Assembly (NCBI GenBank): GCA_029834535.1
Contig: JAQMWT010000317.1
Span: forward strand, 124,001 to 188,000
Origin: Chrysophaeum taylorii
Lineage: Eukaryota; Sar; Pelagophyceae; Pelagomonadales; Pelagomonadaceae
Direction: 5' to 3'
DNA: 64,000 bases
The translations under genes were made by a program, and so were the position numbers. The notes under the pieces are model-generated. The model made no database searches. It was not told the origin of the DNA and worked only from the letters and a program-made list of their open reading frames with translations. This document shows positions 1-9,542 of the stretch, one piece after another. Every line of letters starts with the position of its first letter. Position 1 is the stretch's first letter.

Positions 1-585
1 CGAGACAGGGGAAAGAGTTGTGCAGATTGACCTCGTTCCATCGTCGACACCGGGATTGGGAGGAGGATAGTCGTACGTACGCGCACTCGGGGCGCAGTCC
101 CGCTGATGATCATAGGTAAGCGAGGATTGGTTCGGTGCCAGACGCCTCTTGCTTGGTGGGGGCAGGAGGTGTCTGCCACGTTGGGCCGAGTTTCACGACT
201 GGGTTGTCGGTCAGACGCTCTTTTTGGGAAGAGCTGGATCCGCGGTGGGAGGCGGGTATAAACATGATGCAACAGGAGGTGCCAAATCTCGTCGCGCACC
301 GTTTGCTCCAGATCATCCTGCAAACGCAGGTAGAACACACCCGCGTGCCCAACTTTATGCTCGTCGCGCGGTCTCGAGCGCGTGCATCTTTCTTAACGAC
401 TTAAGAAAAGGAGTATTTGCGGGCGCGCTGGTAGTGTGAGACGACCTCCATGCCGCCGACGGTGGGCGGGCGGAAGCCGAAAGCGCCATGTAGCTCTCTG
501 CGTACCCGCGAGAGAGGGCGGAGGCACGGCGGCGACCGGAACTTGTGTGTCGTCGACGTTATTACACAATAAATCCAGCCAGAAA
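1..585. other. No gene recognised (left edge)
   Basis: Two overlapping short open frames on the plus strand (about 135-439) read without obvious family similarity, and the minus-strand frame is equally anonymous. The stretch may be the 3' end or a transposon scrap of something lying left of the window. I see no RNA gene and no convincing promoter element. The coiled-coil gene that follows probably starts at 586. Confidence 0.5.
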
Positions 586-1635
586 ATGATTCCGGATGAG
601 CTCCTCGCGTCGGCGGGGTCGCGGGGCGTGCTCGCGAAGGTGGCGAAGCGGGTAGAGGACGCGAAGATCGCGTCGCGGCTTGTCGGGAGTTGCGTTCGCG
701 TGGCGCGGTACGAAGAAGCGATCGGGGAGTGCGTGACGCGGATTGTGCGGGCGTTCGAAGAATCGTCCTACGCGCTCGAATCGGCCCCGGCCGAGGCGCT
801 CGAGGCGACCATCGCGATGTGCGAGAAACGGCTGGGCGAGGCCCCTCCCGAGGCCGCGATCGACTCGCTCCTGGGCCTGCCGGAGGAGTCGGCGAGGCTG
901 AGGGGCGCGACGCTCGAGTCGGTGCGCGATTCGGCGGCTGCGGCCGCGGTCGCGTGCCGCGAGGAAGCGCGAGGCCTCGAGGCCGAGGCCGAGGCGGATA
1001 TTGATGGCTGGCGTGCGGCACTGCGGGACGCGCGGGCGGCGGCGGAGGCGGCGGGCGCGGCGGCGCGCGCGGGAATCGTCGAGCCGGAGGCCGAGTGCGA
1101 CTTGGAAGTCGAGCTCGCGGCCGTCCGGCGCGAGCGCGCTCTGCGGGCGCGCGAGGAGCTCCGGCGGGTGCGCGGCTCGCAGGTGACGAAATTGCGGCGG
1201 CGGGACCGCCTCGCCGACACGGCCGAGGCCCTCGACGACGCCGTCGCTTTGTGCGAGGGTTTAGGCGTCGACGTCGCGCGTCTCGTGGCCAAGCTCGAGA
1301 CCGCGCTAGTGGAGGCGCGGTGCCGCGCCCGCAGCGAGCGGGAGGCGAGCAAGGCGGCCGCGGCGGCGGTCGTCGCTTCGGCCAAAGCCCGCGACGCCGA
1401 GCTCGTCGAGGAGGTCGTAGCCGCAGAGACCCGCCTCCTGACCGTCGTCGAGACGCGACGCCAACGCGGCGGGTGCGCGAGAAAAAAAAAAGGAGGCATC
1501 GTCGGTGCGCAGGCTGATCTCGACACGAAGCGAGCCTCCCTCCGCGCCCACCGCGACAATACCGACCGCTGCCTCGGAATCCTGAAAACAAAGGCGGCGC
1601 CGCAACCGCAACCGCAACCGCCGCCGTCATCGTAG
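586..1635 (+). CDS. Coiled-coil protein of unknown function
   Basis: Codes for 349 residues if translation starts at the ATG at 586; the frame is open upstream to 436, but that 50-residue extension is arginine- and cysteine-rich and looks untranslated. The body is almost entirely alpha-helical by composition: long runs of Ala, Glu, Arg and Leu in heptad-like spacing, ending in a short PQPQPQPP tail. No catalytic motif, signal peptide or membrane segment is visible. It ends only 12 bp from the stop of the convergent sulfatase, so their 3' UTRs must overlap. The very high GC leaves every other frame open for hundreds of codons; this frame was chosen for its heptad-like residue pattern. Function unknown; a structural or scaffold role is a guess. 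Confidence 0.6.
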   Translation: MIPDELLASAGSRGVLAKVAKRVEDAKIASRLVGSCVRVARYEEAIGECVTRIVRAFEESSYALESAPAEALEATIAMCEKRLGEAPPEAAIDSLLGLPEESARLRGATLESVRDSAAAAAVACREEARGLEAEAEADIDGWRAALRDARAAAEAAGAAARAGIVEPEAECDLEVELAAVRRERALRAREELRRVRGSQVTKLRRRDRLADTAEALDDAVALCEGLGVDVARLVAKLETALVEARCRARSEREASKAAAAAVVASAKARDAELVEEVVAAETRLLTVVETRRQRGGCARKKKGGIVGAQADLDTKRASLRAHRDNTDRCLGILKTKAAPQPQPQPPPSS

Positions 1636-1647
1636 GAGGGAGAAAAA

Positions 1648-3414
1648 TCATATGTCGATGTTTTTTTCCCGATACAAGAGGTGGCACCCCCAGGGGACGA
1701 GGACTTTCCAGTCGGAGTGATTATTGGTCGAGGCGTAGATGGCGTCGGCGATCTCGGAGGTGAGCTGGTCGCTGCGGGGCAGGGGCAGGTGGAAGTACTC
1801 CCGGGCGTAGAGGTCCTGGGCCCATTGGACGAGGTCGGCCTTGACGTTGGCGTACTTGGGGTGGTCCCACAAGTTCTCTTGTTCTTCGGGGTCGTTGTCG
1901 AGGTCGAAAATGTAGTCGTCGTTCGAGGGCGCGCTGCACGAGTCGTAGGATTTATTTTTTTCGAGCGGAGGATACCAGCCCGAATAGGATCGGCGGAGCA
2001 AGAGCTTGTATTGGTATTTCCGGACGCTCGCGTGTTTGGAGTCGACCGAAAAGACGATCTCGCTTCTTAATTTGTAGTTTGATTCGAGAACCTCGCCGCG
2101 CGCGACTCGTCGTATTTCCTCCCAGTGATCAACCGAGTCGAAATCGTCGTCGCCGAGCACCCCGCCCGCGATCGACGCGAAGGTAGCGAGCCAGTCGACG
2201 TGGTGCATCAGACCAGCATAATACGTACCGGACGCGGGCAAAAACAAGTTCGAGTAGATCAGAGCCGGTACCCTGACCGCGCCCTCGAAATCAAAAAATT
2301 TTAGGCCGCGGAGCGGGTAGTTGTTTCCAGAACAGTGCGCCCCACACGGATACCCGCCGTTGTCCGAGTGCAGGACCATAACAAAATCCGTATTCTTACC
2401 CCGGAGTTCCCCGAGGATAGCCCCGACGCCGTCGTCGATTTCCCTCAACCCTTTCCCGAAGGCGCACCGCGTCGCGCTCGCATTACACGCATCCCAATAG
2501 GCGTCGTCGGTACCGTTGAAATTCGCGACACCCTCGTTGTCGTGCATCCCGTGGTATCCGAGCCAGACGTACGCGGGACCTCTCGCCCCTCGGATCCGGC
2601 GCGCCGCTTCGCCCGCGAAGAGCGTGGACGTGTAGGTGCCGCCGTGCTCCTCGACGGCCGTGGTCCACTCGAATTCATCCGGGTCCTCGTAGAACTGCAA
2701 GTCGAGCAGCTCGAACTCGGTCCCGTTGCCGATCGGAATGTAACCCTTGCCCGATCTCGGGGCGGCTATCGAGTCGGCGCGGTGCGACACGTAGTCTATG
2801 CCGTCGGAAAAATACCCCAGGAATGTGTCGAACCCCCGGTTCCACGGCAGGTACGCCTCGTTGCAATGGCCCACGTTCCACTTGCCGATACCGTGGGTTG
2901 AGTACCCCTTCGTTTTCAGAACCTCGGGCACGAGCGCGTGTCCGAGAGGGATCGAGTAGTTGTCTAGGGCCAATACTTCTGTCACGCCGCCACGGACGTC
3001 GGCCCCGGCGAACCCGAGTTTGTGCGGAAACTTACCCGTCAGCAGCGCCGCCCGCGCCGGCGTGCAGTAGCTCTGTCCGTAGTAGTTGCTCAGCACGACG
3101 CCCCGCGTCGCCAGAAACGTCATGTTCGGCACCGCGCGCGCTGGTTCCAAATCGCTCGATTCCCAGAGGTCGTTGAACCCGACGTCGTCGAATATTATGT
3201 GCACGATATTCGGCTTCGACGACACCGACGACGACACCGTCGTGGCCTCGCGACGACCACTCATGATTTTGGGGCCACTCGCGTACCATAGAATGACGAC
3301 CGCTACCGCGGCTAACGTCGTAGTGGCGACCATCCGAGTCGCCTTCCATGACCTTCGCTTCTCCACCTCAGACCCGGCCACGGCCTCGTAGCCCTGCCTC
3401 CACGCCTTCATCAT
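1648..3414 (-). CDS. Arylsulfatase B-like sulfatase, type II membrane protein
   Basis: A 588-residue, intronless sulfatase. Residues 27-46 form a single hydrophobic segment after a basic N-terminus, so a signal anchor or uncleaved signal peptide is likely, placing the enzyme in the secretory pathway or at the cell surface. Metal-binding aspartates sit in FDDVG (75-79). The sulfatase signature CTPAR begins at Cys117, the residue converted to formylglycine in this family. GIGKWNVGH and LHSDNGG match the downstream GKWHLG and DN metal-site motifs. Length and order resemble metazoan arylsulfatase B/I/J, which cleave sulfate esters from glycans; the algal substrate cannot be read from sequence. 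Convergent with the coiled-coil gene. Confidence 0.9.
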   Translation of the reverse strand: MMKAWRQGYEAVAGSEVEKRRSWKATRMVATTTLAAVAVVILWYASGPKIMSGRREATTVSSSVSSKPNIVHIIFDDVGFNDLWESSDLEPARAVPNMTFLATRGVVLSNYYGQSYCTPARAALLTGKFPHKLGFAGADVRGGVTEVLALDNYSIPLGHALVPEVLKTKGYSTHGIGKWNVGHCNEAYLPWNRGFDTFLGYFSDGIDYVSHRADSIAAPRSGKGYIPIGNGTEFELLDLQFYEDPDEFEWTTAVEEHGGTYTSTLFAGEAARRIRGARGPAYVWLGYHGMHDNEGVANFNGTDDAYWDACNASATRCAFGKGLREIDDGVGAILGELRGKNTDFVMVLHSDNGGYPCGAHCSGNNYPLRGLKFFDFEGAVRVPALIYSNLFLPASGTYYAGLMHHVDWLATFASIAGGVLGDDDFDSVDHWEEIRRVARGEVLESNYKLRSEIVFSVDSKHASVRKYQYKLLLRRSYSGWYPPLEKNKSYDSCSAPSNDDYIFDLDNDPEEQENLWDHPKYANVKADLVQWAQDLYAREYFHLPLPRSDQLTSEIADAIYASTNNHSDWKVLVPWGCHLLYREKNIDI

Positions 3415-3655
3415 CCTGACGTCCCTTAATTCGCTTTTTCTTGTTCGTTCTTACGGCGGCGCCGGCGCCGGAACAATAATAGTAAACCACCACCACCACC
3501 ACCACTGATTGTGGTGGCACAACGCTTTTGCTAATTCTACAAGATCCGTTAATAGTAGGACACCCGCCCGGCCGCTCCCAGCGGCATAATATTGTAAACC
3601 AGGCGAAAGGACTGGAGACAAAAGAGGACCTCGCGCGTCCTTCCTCCCTCCCTCC

Positions 3656-3680
3656 CTTCCTTCCTTCCTTCCTTCCTTCC
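3656..3680. repeat. (TTCC)n microsatellite
   Basis: A run of TTCC tetramers lies immediately after the stop codon of the UBE2S gene on the minus strand, so it falls in that gene's 3' UTR. Simple sequence, no further role visible. Confidence 0.8.
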
Positions 3681-4376
3681 TCAGAGTCTCTTGAGGCCCT
3701 TCTTCTTGTTCTCTTTCTGCTTCTTCTGCTCCTTGGTCACCTTGCGCTTGGCGGCGACCGTATCCGGCGCGGCCTCGTCGCCGTTCTTGTCGGTGAGGCT
3801 CATCGAGACAGGCTTGGCGGGAGGGTCCGCAGATCGCGGTTTCCTACATAAAAAAATCACGACGACAACCCGAGAAACAAAGACTCACAAGGCGTGGACT
3901 TGCGTCATGAGCTGTGCGCGCTTGAAATATTCGTCGTAGCTCGTCATGAACAACTTGCCCGCCTCGTCGTTCAACGATGATTCCGGAAACGGCACGATCA
4001 ACAAGCACCGAATCACCTGGAAGACGTGCCCCAACGTCACGTCCGACTTCCAGTCCTTCTTGAGCGTGTTGACGCATACGTCGCCGTTCGTAGCGATGTT
4101 CGGATGGAATATCTTCGTCAAAAAAAATCCTCGCGGCGGGGCCGAGGGAAACTCGGAACCCAACACGAGCTTGAGCCGAAAGACGCCCCCCTCGAACGGC
4201 GTGTCCACGGGGCCGTCGATCTCGGCGTGTATCTCAGCAAGGCTGTTCTCGGCCGTCTCGACGTACCGCACACCCTCTCCAGGTTTGGTGGCGAGCTCCC
4301 GGATCTCGCGTGCGATGCGCGTCGCCATCTCTGGCCTCATCGTCTGCGGGGTGGGCTCGATCACAGACATCTGCAC
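3681..4376 (-). CDS. UBE2S: UBE2S-type ubiquitin-conjugating enzyme (E2), two exons
   Basis: Exon 1 (3889-4376) gives a full UBC fold: HPN at 91-93 and catalytic Cys101 in NGDVCVN. It would stop right after ...QVHAL, but that TGA lies inside a perfect GTGAGT donor. Removing the 45-nt intron 3844-3888 (acceptor TGTAG) joins in frame to exon 2 (3681-3843), for 216 residues. Exon 2 adds a lysine-rich tail ending KKKGLKRL. UBE2S, the K11-chain-elongating E2 of the anaphase-promoting complex, is known to dock on the APC/C through a C-terminal Lys-rich, Leu-Arg-Arg-Leu tail, and this tail has the same character. The core motif FFLTKIFHPN also matches UBE2S better than other E2s. Met3 is an alternative start. 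Confidence 0.9.
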
Positions 4377-4515
4377 TCGAACCTACCTACCTCCATGGTG
4401 ATGATGGTGCCGCGCGGGAATTCTAGTTAATGATATATACTGGGTCAGACACGTCACGTATCAACCAACCACACGCCCCAAAACCAACCAACCGCCTGGG
4501 GTAAGTGTCTTTTAT

Positions 4516-4615
4516 CTAACGCCGCCACCGAAGGGGGGGTGCCTCGTGGTGCCGCGCACCAAGGGGGAGGGGTTTCTCGGCCATCTCCACCTTGGGCAGC
4601 ACCACCCCCCCCCGG

Positions 4616-4646
<31 letters not shown>

Positions 4647-5618
4647 TCGGCAAATACTTCAAGAACTCGTGGGACCCGACGAGGTCCGCCAAGATCCGAG
4701 AGGCCTCTTCACCCGCCGACCGTGGTCGCCCGCCTCCTGCCTCCACCGAAAGTAGTTGTTGTTCCTGGTAATGGTGGAGGTTGTGTTGCTGGGCGGCGTC
4801 TCTCTTGCGGTACCGCGACGACGACCGCCTGTCGAGCTCGGCGACGAGCTTTCGGATGACGCCGTTCCGCAGCCGCACCTGGAGCTCGAGCTTCTTGAGC
4901 GCGATCTCGTGCACGTCGCTTACGTCGCGATTCTGCTGCTGCTGCTGCTGCTGCTGCTGGGCCTCGACGCGCGTCAGTCGCTCGAGCTCGCGCCCCACCA
5001 CGCGCATCTCCGCCTCGAGGAGCGCGTCGTACTCGTGGCTCCCAGCCTCGATCAACGACAGCAGCTGCTCCTTGACGGCGGGCTTCGCAGCCGCGTCGGT
5101 CCCCTCGAGCGCCGCGAACAAGCCCTGCTGCTTCTCGAGGTTCCGTTTCAAGGCGCGTTTCAGACTCTCGCACTCGCGCTGCGCCCGCTGCACCAACGGC
5201 TGCGCACTAGTGCTCTCGGAACCGCTGCCGCGCGAGCTCAGCAACACGTGCGAGACGTAGCCCAGCGGGTCGCGCTGCGCCATCGAGCTCCCGCCGCTGT
5301 GGGAGGCCTCGGGTGCCGGGGATGGGGCGCGCGTCACCATCTCGTGCACCGTCCGCCGCAGTTGCACCGCCTCCTTGAGCTGGCCGATCACGTCCTTGCG
5401 CGTCTTCTGCAGCTGCTCGCCCCTCAAAGGAGGCGCCGCCGCTGCCGCACCCCTCGCCAATGCGGGCGGGTTCAGGTGCAACTTGGCCTCCTTGAGCGGG
5501 AGCTGGGGCCGAGCAGCCTTGCGTTCCCGAAGCTTGTGCTTGAGGTGCGACATGCCCGCGTCCCCGCTCGCGACGCTGCTGCTCCTCGAGTTTTCGCGAC
5601 GCAACGACGGCCGCGCCC

Positions 5619-5654
<36 letters not shown>

Positions 5655-6837
5655 TTTGATGATGATGATGATTATTATGGTGCTGTTGGTGGTGATGCTG
5701 TTGAATGGGCTCGATCCGGCGGATATTTTCTTTGATGGAATTTTTGATGGCCCGCGCCCGGTTGGCGTACTTGAGCGTGTTCATCGTCTCCTCGAAACTG
5801 CTCGTCGCGGGCGACGCGTGCGCGAGCATCAACGTCCGGCAGTTACCGCCGAGCGAGTCTTTTAAGATGCGCGTCAGTTTGCTGTCCCGGAAGTTGACGT
5901 ATTTCGCCCCGTCATTCTTCCGCAGCGCGTTGATGACATTTCCCAACGCCAACAAAGACCGGTTGATGCGCGCGCCCTCCGTCAACCGGATGCCGCGGTT
6001 GTTCGTCTCTGCGGCGCGCTCCGAGCCGGCCAGGTCGATCATCGACAGCTTGCTCAATCGCTGGACACGCACAACCTGGCGATCGCGCACGGTGCTGTGA
6101 GACACGACGGATATTTGTAAGATGGCGTGGGACCTCGAAGACTCGGCGTTGGCGCGCGTCGACTCTTGCGTTCGTCGCTCGTTGCCACGATGCAGGAGCC
6201 CCATGACGGTGTCGACGTCGTTGGCCGACACCTCGGTGACCCCCGCAATGGTCGCCCCGCGCACGGGGTCTTCGCGGAGTTCGAGCCCGCCGTGGTCGCC
6301 GTTGCCGGCGCCCGCTAAAAGGTCTCTGATTTCCTCGTTGTAGAGCTCGACGAACGACACGACAAAGCGCGCCTGCGCCCCCGCGTCCTGGAAAAGATGT
6401 TCGAGCGTGAGGCGCATCACGCCCGTCTCGCCTCTGTGCCCGAGCATGGTGTGTGTCTTGCCCGAGCCCGTCTGTCCGTAGGCGAATATGGTCGCGTTGA
6501 CGCCCTCGAGCACGACCTTGACCAGCGGCCTGACGGCCTCGCTGAACACCTGGATCGTGTCGTGCTCGGGGCCGTAGACGTAGTCGAACTCGAACGACCG
6601 CTCGCGAATGTAGTCGGCGCGCAGGTAGTCGATCTCTTGCTTGCGACCAGGATGCGTCTTGTCGGGATCGAGGACCGTCACGACGTGTTTCTTTTGGCGA
6701 CTTCGCGAGCGCGACACGACGACTACGACCTTATCTTGCCGGTCGTGCGGCAGCACAGGCCGCACGCGCACCGCGACCTTTACGTTGAACGTCCGGGTCA
6801 TGCCATCATAATTTAATGCGGCCCATCCCTCGACCAA
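4516..6837 (-). CDS. Kinesin-8 family motor protein (N-terminal motor)
   Basis: 773 residues, no intron. The motor domain spans about 15-380: P-loop GQTGSGKT at 121-128, switch I NAESSRSH, switch II DLAGSE, and the neck-proximal YANRARAIKN. The stretch NNRGIRLTEGARINRSLLALG is typical of kinesin-8 (KIF18/KIF19/Kip3), plus-end-directed motors that also depolymerise microtubules. After the motor comes a His/Gln-rich linker encoded by CAG/CAT repeats (about 385-420), predicted coiled coils, a second Gln run and an Asp run near the C-terminus from a GTC microsatellite on the plus strand. Met13 is an equally good start because the conserved fold begins at FNVKVAVRVRP. The homopolymer runs suggest length polymorphism. 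Confidence 0.92.
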
Positions 6838-8149
6838 GCTAAGTCTACTGATGATGACGTCATTGGGATTTGTCCGACCACGTTGGTTGGTTCCAAACGC
6901 TGATGATGATCACAGTGTGATTGGAGCGAGCGCCTCTTCGGTCAACTTTTTCCGCGAGCCGTCCGACTCGGCGGCTTGTTGTTGTCTTGCGGTCTTGTGA
7001 TTAGTTAACGCCCCCCACACGCTGCCCACCCTCGATCAGCCGAGCGTTCGAGTAGTGATCGAACGAGGCAACAGCTGCTTGGACGACTTTGGGATTATCG
7101 ATAGCTGAGAAATCCATTCCAACGCTTATAGTTTGTGCTCATAAACAGCTATGTCCGGCAAACCTGTACGATATGATGATGATGATATCTGAGGGCACTT
7201 GGAACGTCGGCTCGTTGGCTGAAGCCTCGGCTGCTGGGTCGGAGACCCATCTCGGAGTGTGGTCCGCCTCGTCACGCGCCGTGGGAGAACCCCAATCTCC
7301 CAAAGTTGTTTGTCTATTGAACAGCAATTCGCGGAATCAGACCATCGTCGTTGGATGTACGCTGCATCTCGCTTTTTAGATAGTTTTGCGTGTGGTGTGC
7401 CGCCTCAGGGTTGTACAGAATTTACCTCGCGCGAACAAACATGGTTCTCGCGTTCGTCGTCGTCGTCGTCGTCTGTGAGAAAGAAAGACTGGCGCGCAAA
7501 CAGTCTCACAATACGTTAAAGTCGTACAAACGCAACTGACTCGTTCAATCCCCGCGCTGGGCCTATTGTAACAACAGCCTTAGAGATCGTACTGTGAGCG
7601 GTCGGTAAAAGAGAGTAAGGAACCATCCGCCGCACAGCCACGTGCGAATAAGTATCAGATTTAAATTCGCCCGCTCACTTTTCTAGTTTCCACATTGAGA
7701 GTAGACGGAGGGACTACAAAGAGAAACTACTACTAAACAACGTTGTGTTAGTAGCAATGACTACCTACGGGGGGCGCGCGCGCGCTAAGTCATGTCGCTG
7801 GCAGGGGTAAAGCCAAGACATCAGAACACAGTGTATAGGAAAATCGGGAGGAGAGAGAAAGGAGATCATCGCGACGGGAGGAGAGAGAAGTGCAGAGTAT
7901 TTATTTTACTACTATATCTCCGCGCAGAGAGAGAGTAGAACAACCCCAGTTGAGTGGAGGTGCACGATCAGGTCATCGGGTGGGTGCGGGAACCACCTAG
8001 GGGGCGTGGTGGTGACATTCGAGGGCTGCCTCCTCGCGCGCCAAGTGCCGTTTCGGCGGTGGGCAGGAAAAAAAGGCGCCGGTCGGTCGGCGCAGAAACT
8101 TCTTTCTAGTAGGGTAACTATTAGGCGCCCGTTACATAGATAGTAAGCG
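6838..8149. other. 1.3-kb intergenic region, no gene recognised
   Basis: Separates the divergent kinesin-8 and RPB3 genes, so it must hold both promoters. It is clearly less GC-rich than the flanking genes and has short GAT and GTC microsatellites plus a GC-alternating tract near 7771-7788. Open frames here are short and not family-like. No tRNA or other structured RNA is evident. Confidence 0.6.
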
Positions 8150-9181
8150 ATGATGGCGCGGAACCGCATGCCGAAAGTGAAAGTGAACGAGATGGAGGAG
8201 CATTACGCGCAGTTCGAGATCCACGACACGGACTGCTCGGTCGCGAACGCGCTCCGGCGCGTGATGATTGCCGAGGTAGTAACGATGGCTGTGGACCTCG
8301 TGACGTTTGAGGAGAACACGTCGGTGCTGAACGACGAGATCATCGCGCATCGGCTGGGGCTCATCCCGCTCAAGTACCAGTACCGGGAGGGCGAAACTCG
8401 GCTCCGAGACGATATCCGGACGACGCTATCCTCGGAGAGAGATATTCAGCGCAGATTTAGGTTTACTCGAGAGTGCGATTGCGACGAGTACTGTCAATGG
8501 TGCGCCGTCAAATTGACGCTGGGTGTCGCGTTCGACGAACGCGCGAAGCACCGGCCCGAACGCGAAAAGGATTTGCCGTTGGTCGTGACCTCGAACGATC
8601 TTATCAGCGAAGATAACGACGTGAGACCCGTACACTTCGAGACGGACGCCGAGGCCGACGACAGCGTGGATCAGGGCATCACTATTGTTAAACTGGCCAA
8701 GGGGCAGGAGTTGCGATTCACGGCAATTGCCAAACTGGGCATCGGCAAGGAACACTCCAAGTGGTCCCCCGTGTCCAAGTGCGTCTTTCGACCTCAGCCC
8801 CACGTCCATTTGGATGACGACGCGATTTCGAAACTCCCGCCCGCGCTCCGCGACCTCATCATCCAGGCTTGCCCCGCAGGCGTTTTGGGCTACAACGACG
8901 ACGACGCACCCCCCGAGAACCGCAAACTCGTCGTCAAGAATGACGCGGCGATCCTCGACTTTGTCGACGACGTCAAAACCCTTACCCAGCGCCTCTCCCC
9001 TACCGGCAAATCTATGATCTCTGCATTCGCCTCAGACACCAACTTCATATTCGATATCGAGTCCGTCGGCTCCATTCCCGTCGACGACCTCGTCCTCTGC
9101 GCTATCTACGAACTCAAGCGCAAGCTTCTCGACCTCCAACTCGCGGTCAATGACCTCAAAGATGACGACGACGACGACTGA
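8150..9181 (+). CDS. RPB3: RNA polymerase II subunit RPB3 (POLR2C homologue)
   Basis: 343 residues, no intron. The N-terminus carries the alpha-like dimerisation fold (DTDCSVANALRRVMIAEV, then HRLGLIPL at 67-74), as in bacterial alpha and archaeal RpoD. A four-cysteine zinc loop C-x-C-x3-C-x2-C at 109, 111, 115 and 118 is characteristic of eukaryotic RPB3. The C-terminal half contains IGKEHSKWSPV and the second dimerisation helix (FIFDIESVGSIPVDDLV). It ends in an acidic tail (Lys-Asp-Asp repeat). RPB3 pairs with RPB11 to nucleate Pol II assembly. The start at 8150 gives MMARNRMPKVKV; Met7 is possible. Single-copy housekeeping gene; confidence is high because fold motifs run the whole length. 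Confidence 0.93.
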   Translation: MMARNRMPKVKVNEMEEHYAQFEIHDTDCSVANALRRVMIAEVVTMAVDLVTFEENTSVLNDEIIAHRLGLIPLKYQYREGETRLRDDIRTTLSSERDIQRRFRFTRECDCDEYCQWCAVKLTLGVAFDERAKHRPEREKDLPLVVTSNDLISEDNDVRPVHFETDAEADDSVDQGITIVKLAKGQELRFTAIAKLGIGKEHSKWSPVSKCVFRPQPHVHLDDDAISKLPPALRDLIIQACPAGVLGYNDDDAPPENRKLVVKNDAAILDFVDDVKTLTQRLSPTGKSMISAFASDTNFIFDIESVGSIPVDDLVLCAIYELKRKLLDLQLAVNDLKDDDDDD

Positions 9182-9270
9182 CGGACAGAGCCATGTGTTT
9201 TTTGCGCTCTAGTAATAGAGAGTGACTCAGGGTTAGTTTTCGGTAGACGACGACCCCAGCATGGTTGCAG

Positions 9271-9301
<31 letters not shown>

Positions 9302-9302
9302 C
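9271..9302. repeat. (TTC)n microsatellite
   Basis: About ten TTC/CTT triplets just downstream of RPB3. On the minus strand this would encode poly-lysine inside a short open frame (9233-9463), which I do not regard as a gene. Confidence 0.8.
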
Positions 9303-9542
9303 GGAGCGGGTGACGTCGACGAGGAAAGAAGGGGCTCCGACGTGGCGCGAGACACTGCGTTCTTTGCTTTGAGCCGTGATGGGAACCGATGAACTTTAGT
9401 TGTGGGCGGGAAGGCGATCAGGACGAGCCCATCGCAGCTCGGCAGAAGAAAGCTGTGGACCAAGAAGACTCGATCGATCGAGGCGCGGAGGACTCGGATG
9501 CGACGGCGATGTCTCTCGATGAAGAGATCCAGAAACCTCTAG

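Noticed and set aside
401-1687. 428-residue Arg/Pro-rich open frame on the minus strand
   Set aside because: It is antisense to the coiled-coil gene; its length comes from GC-rich codons and it has no domain-like pattern.
9233-9463. Minus-strand 76-residue frame with a poly-Lys tract
   Set aside because: The tract is a TTC microsatellite and the rest is anonymous; no start context or family.
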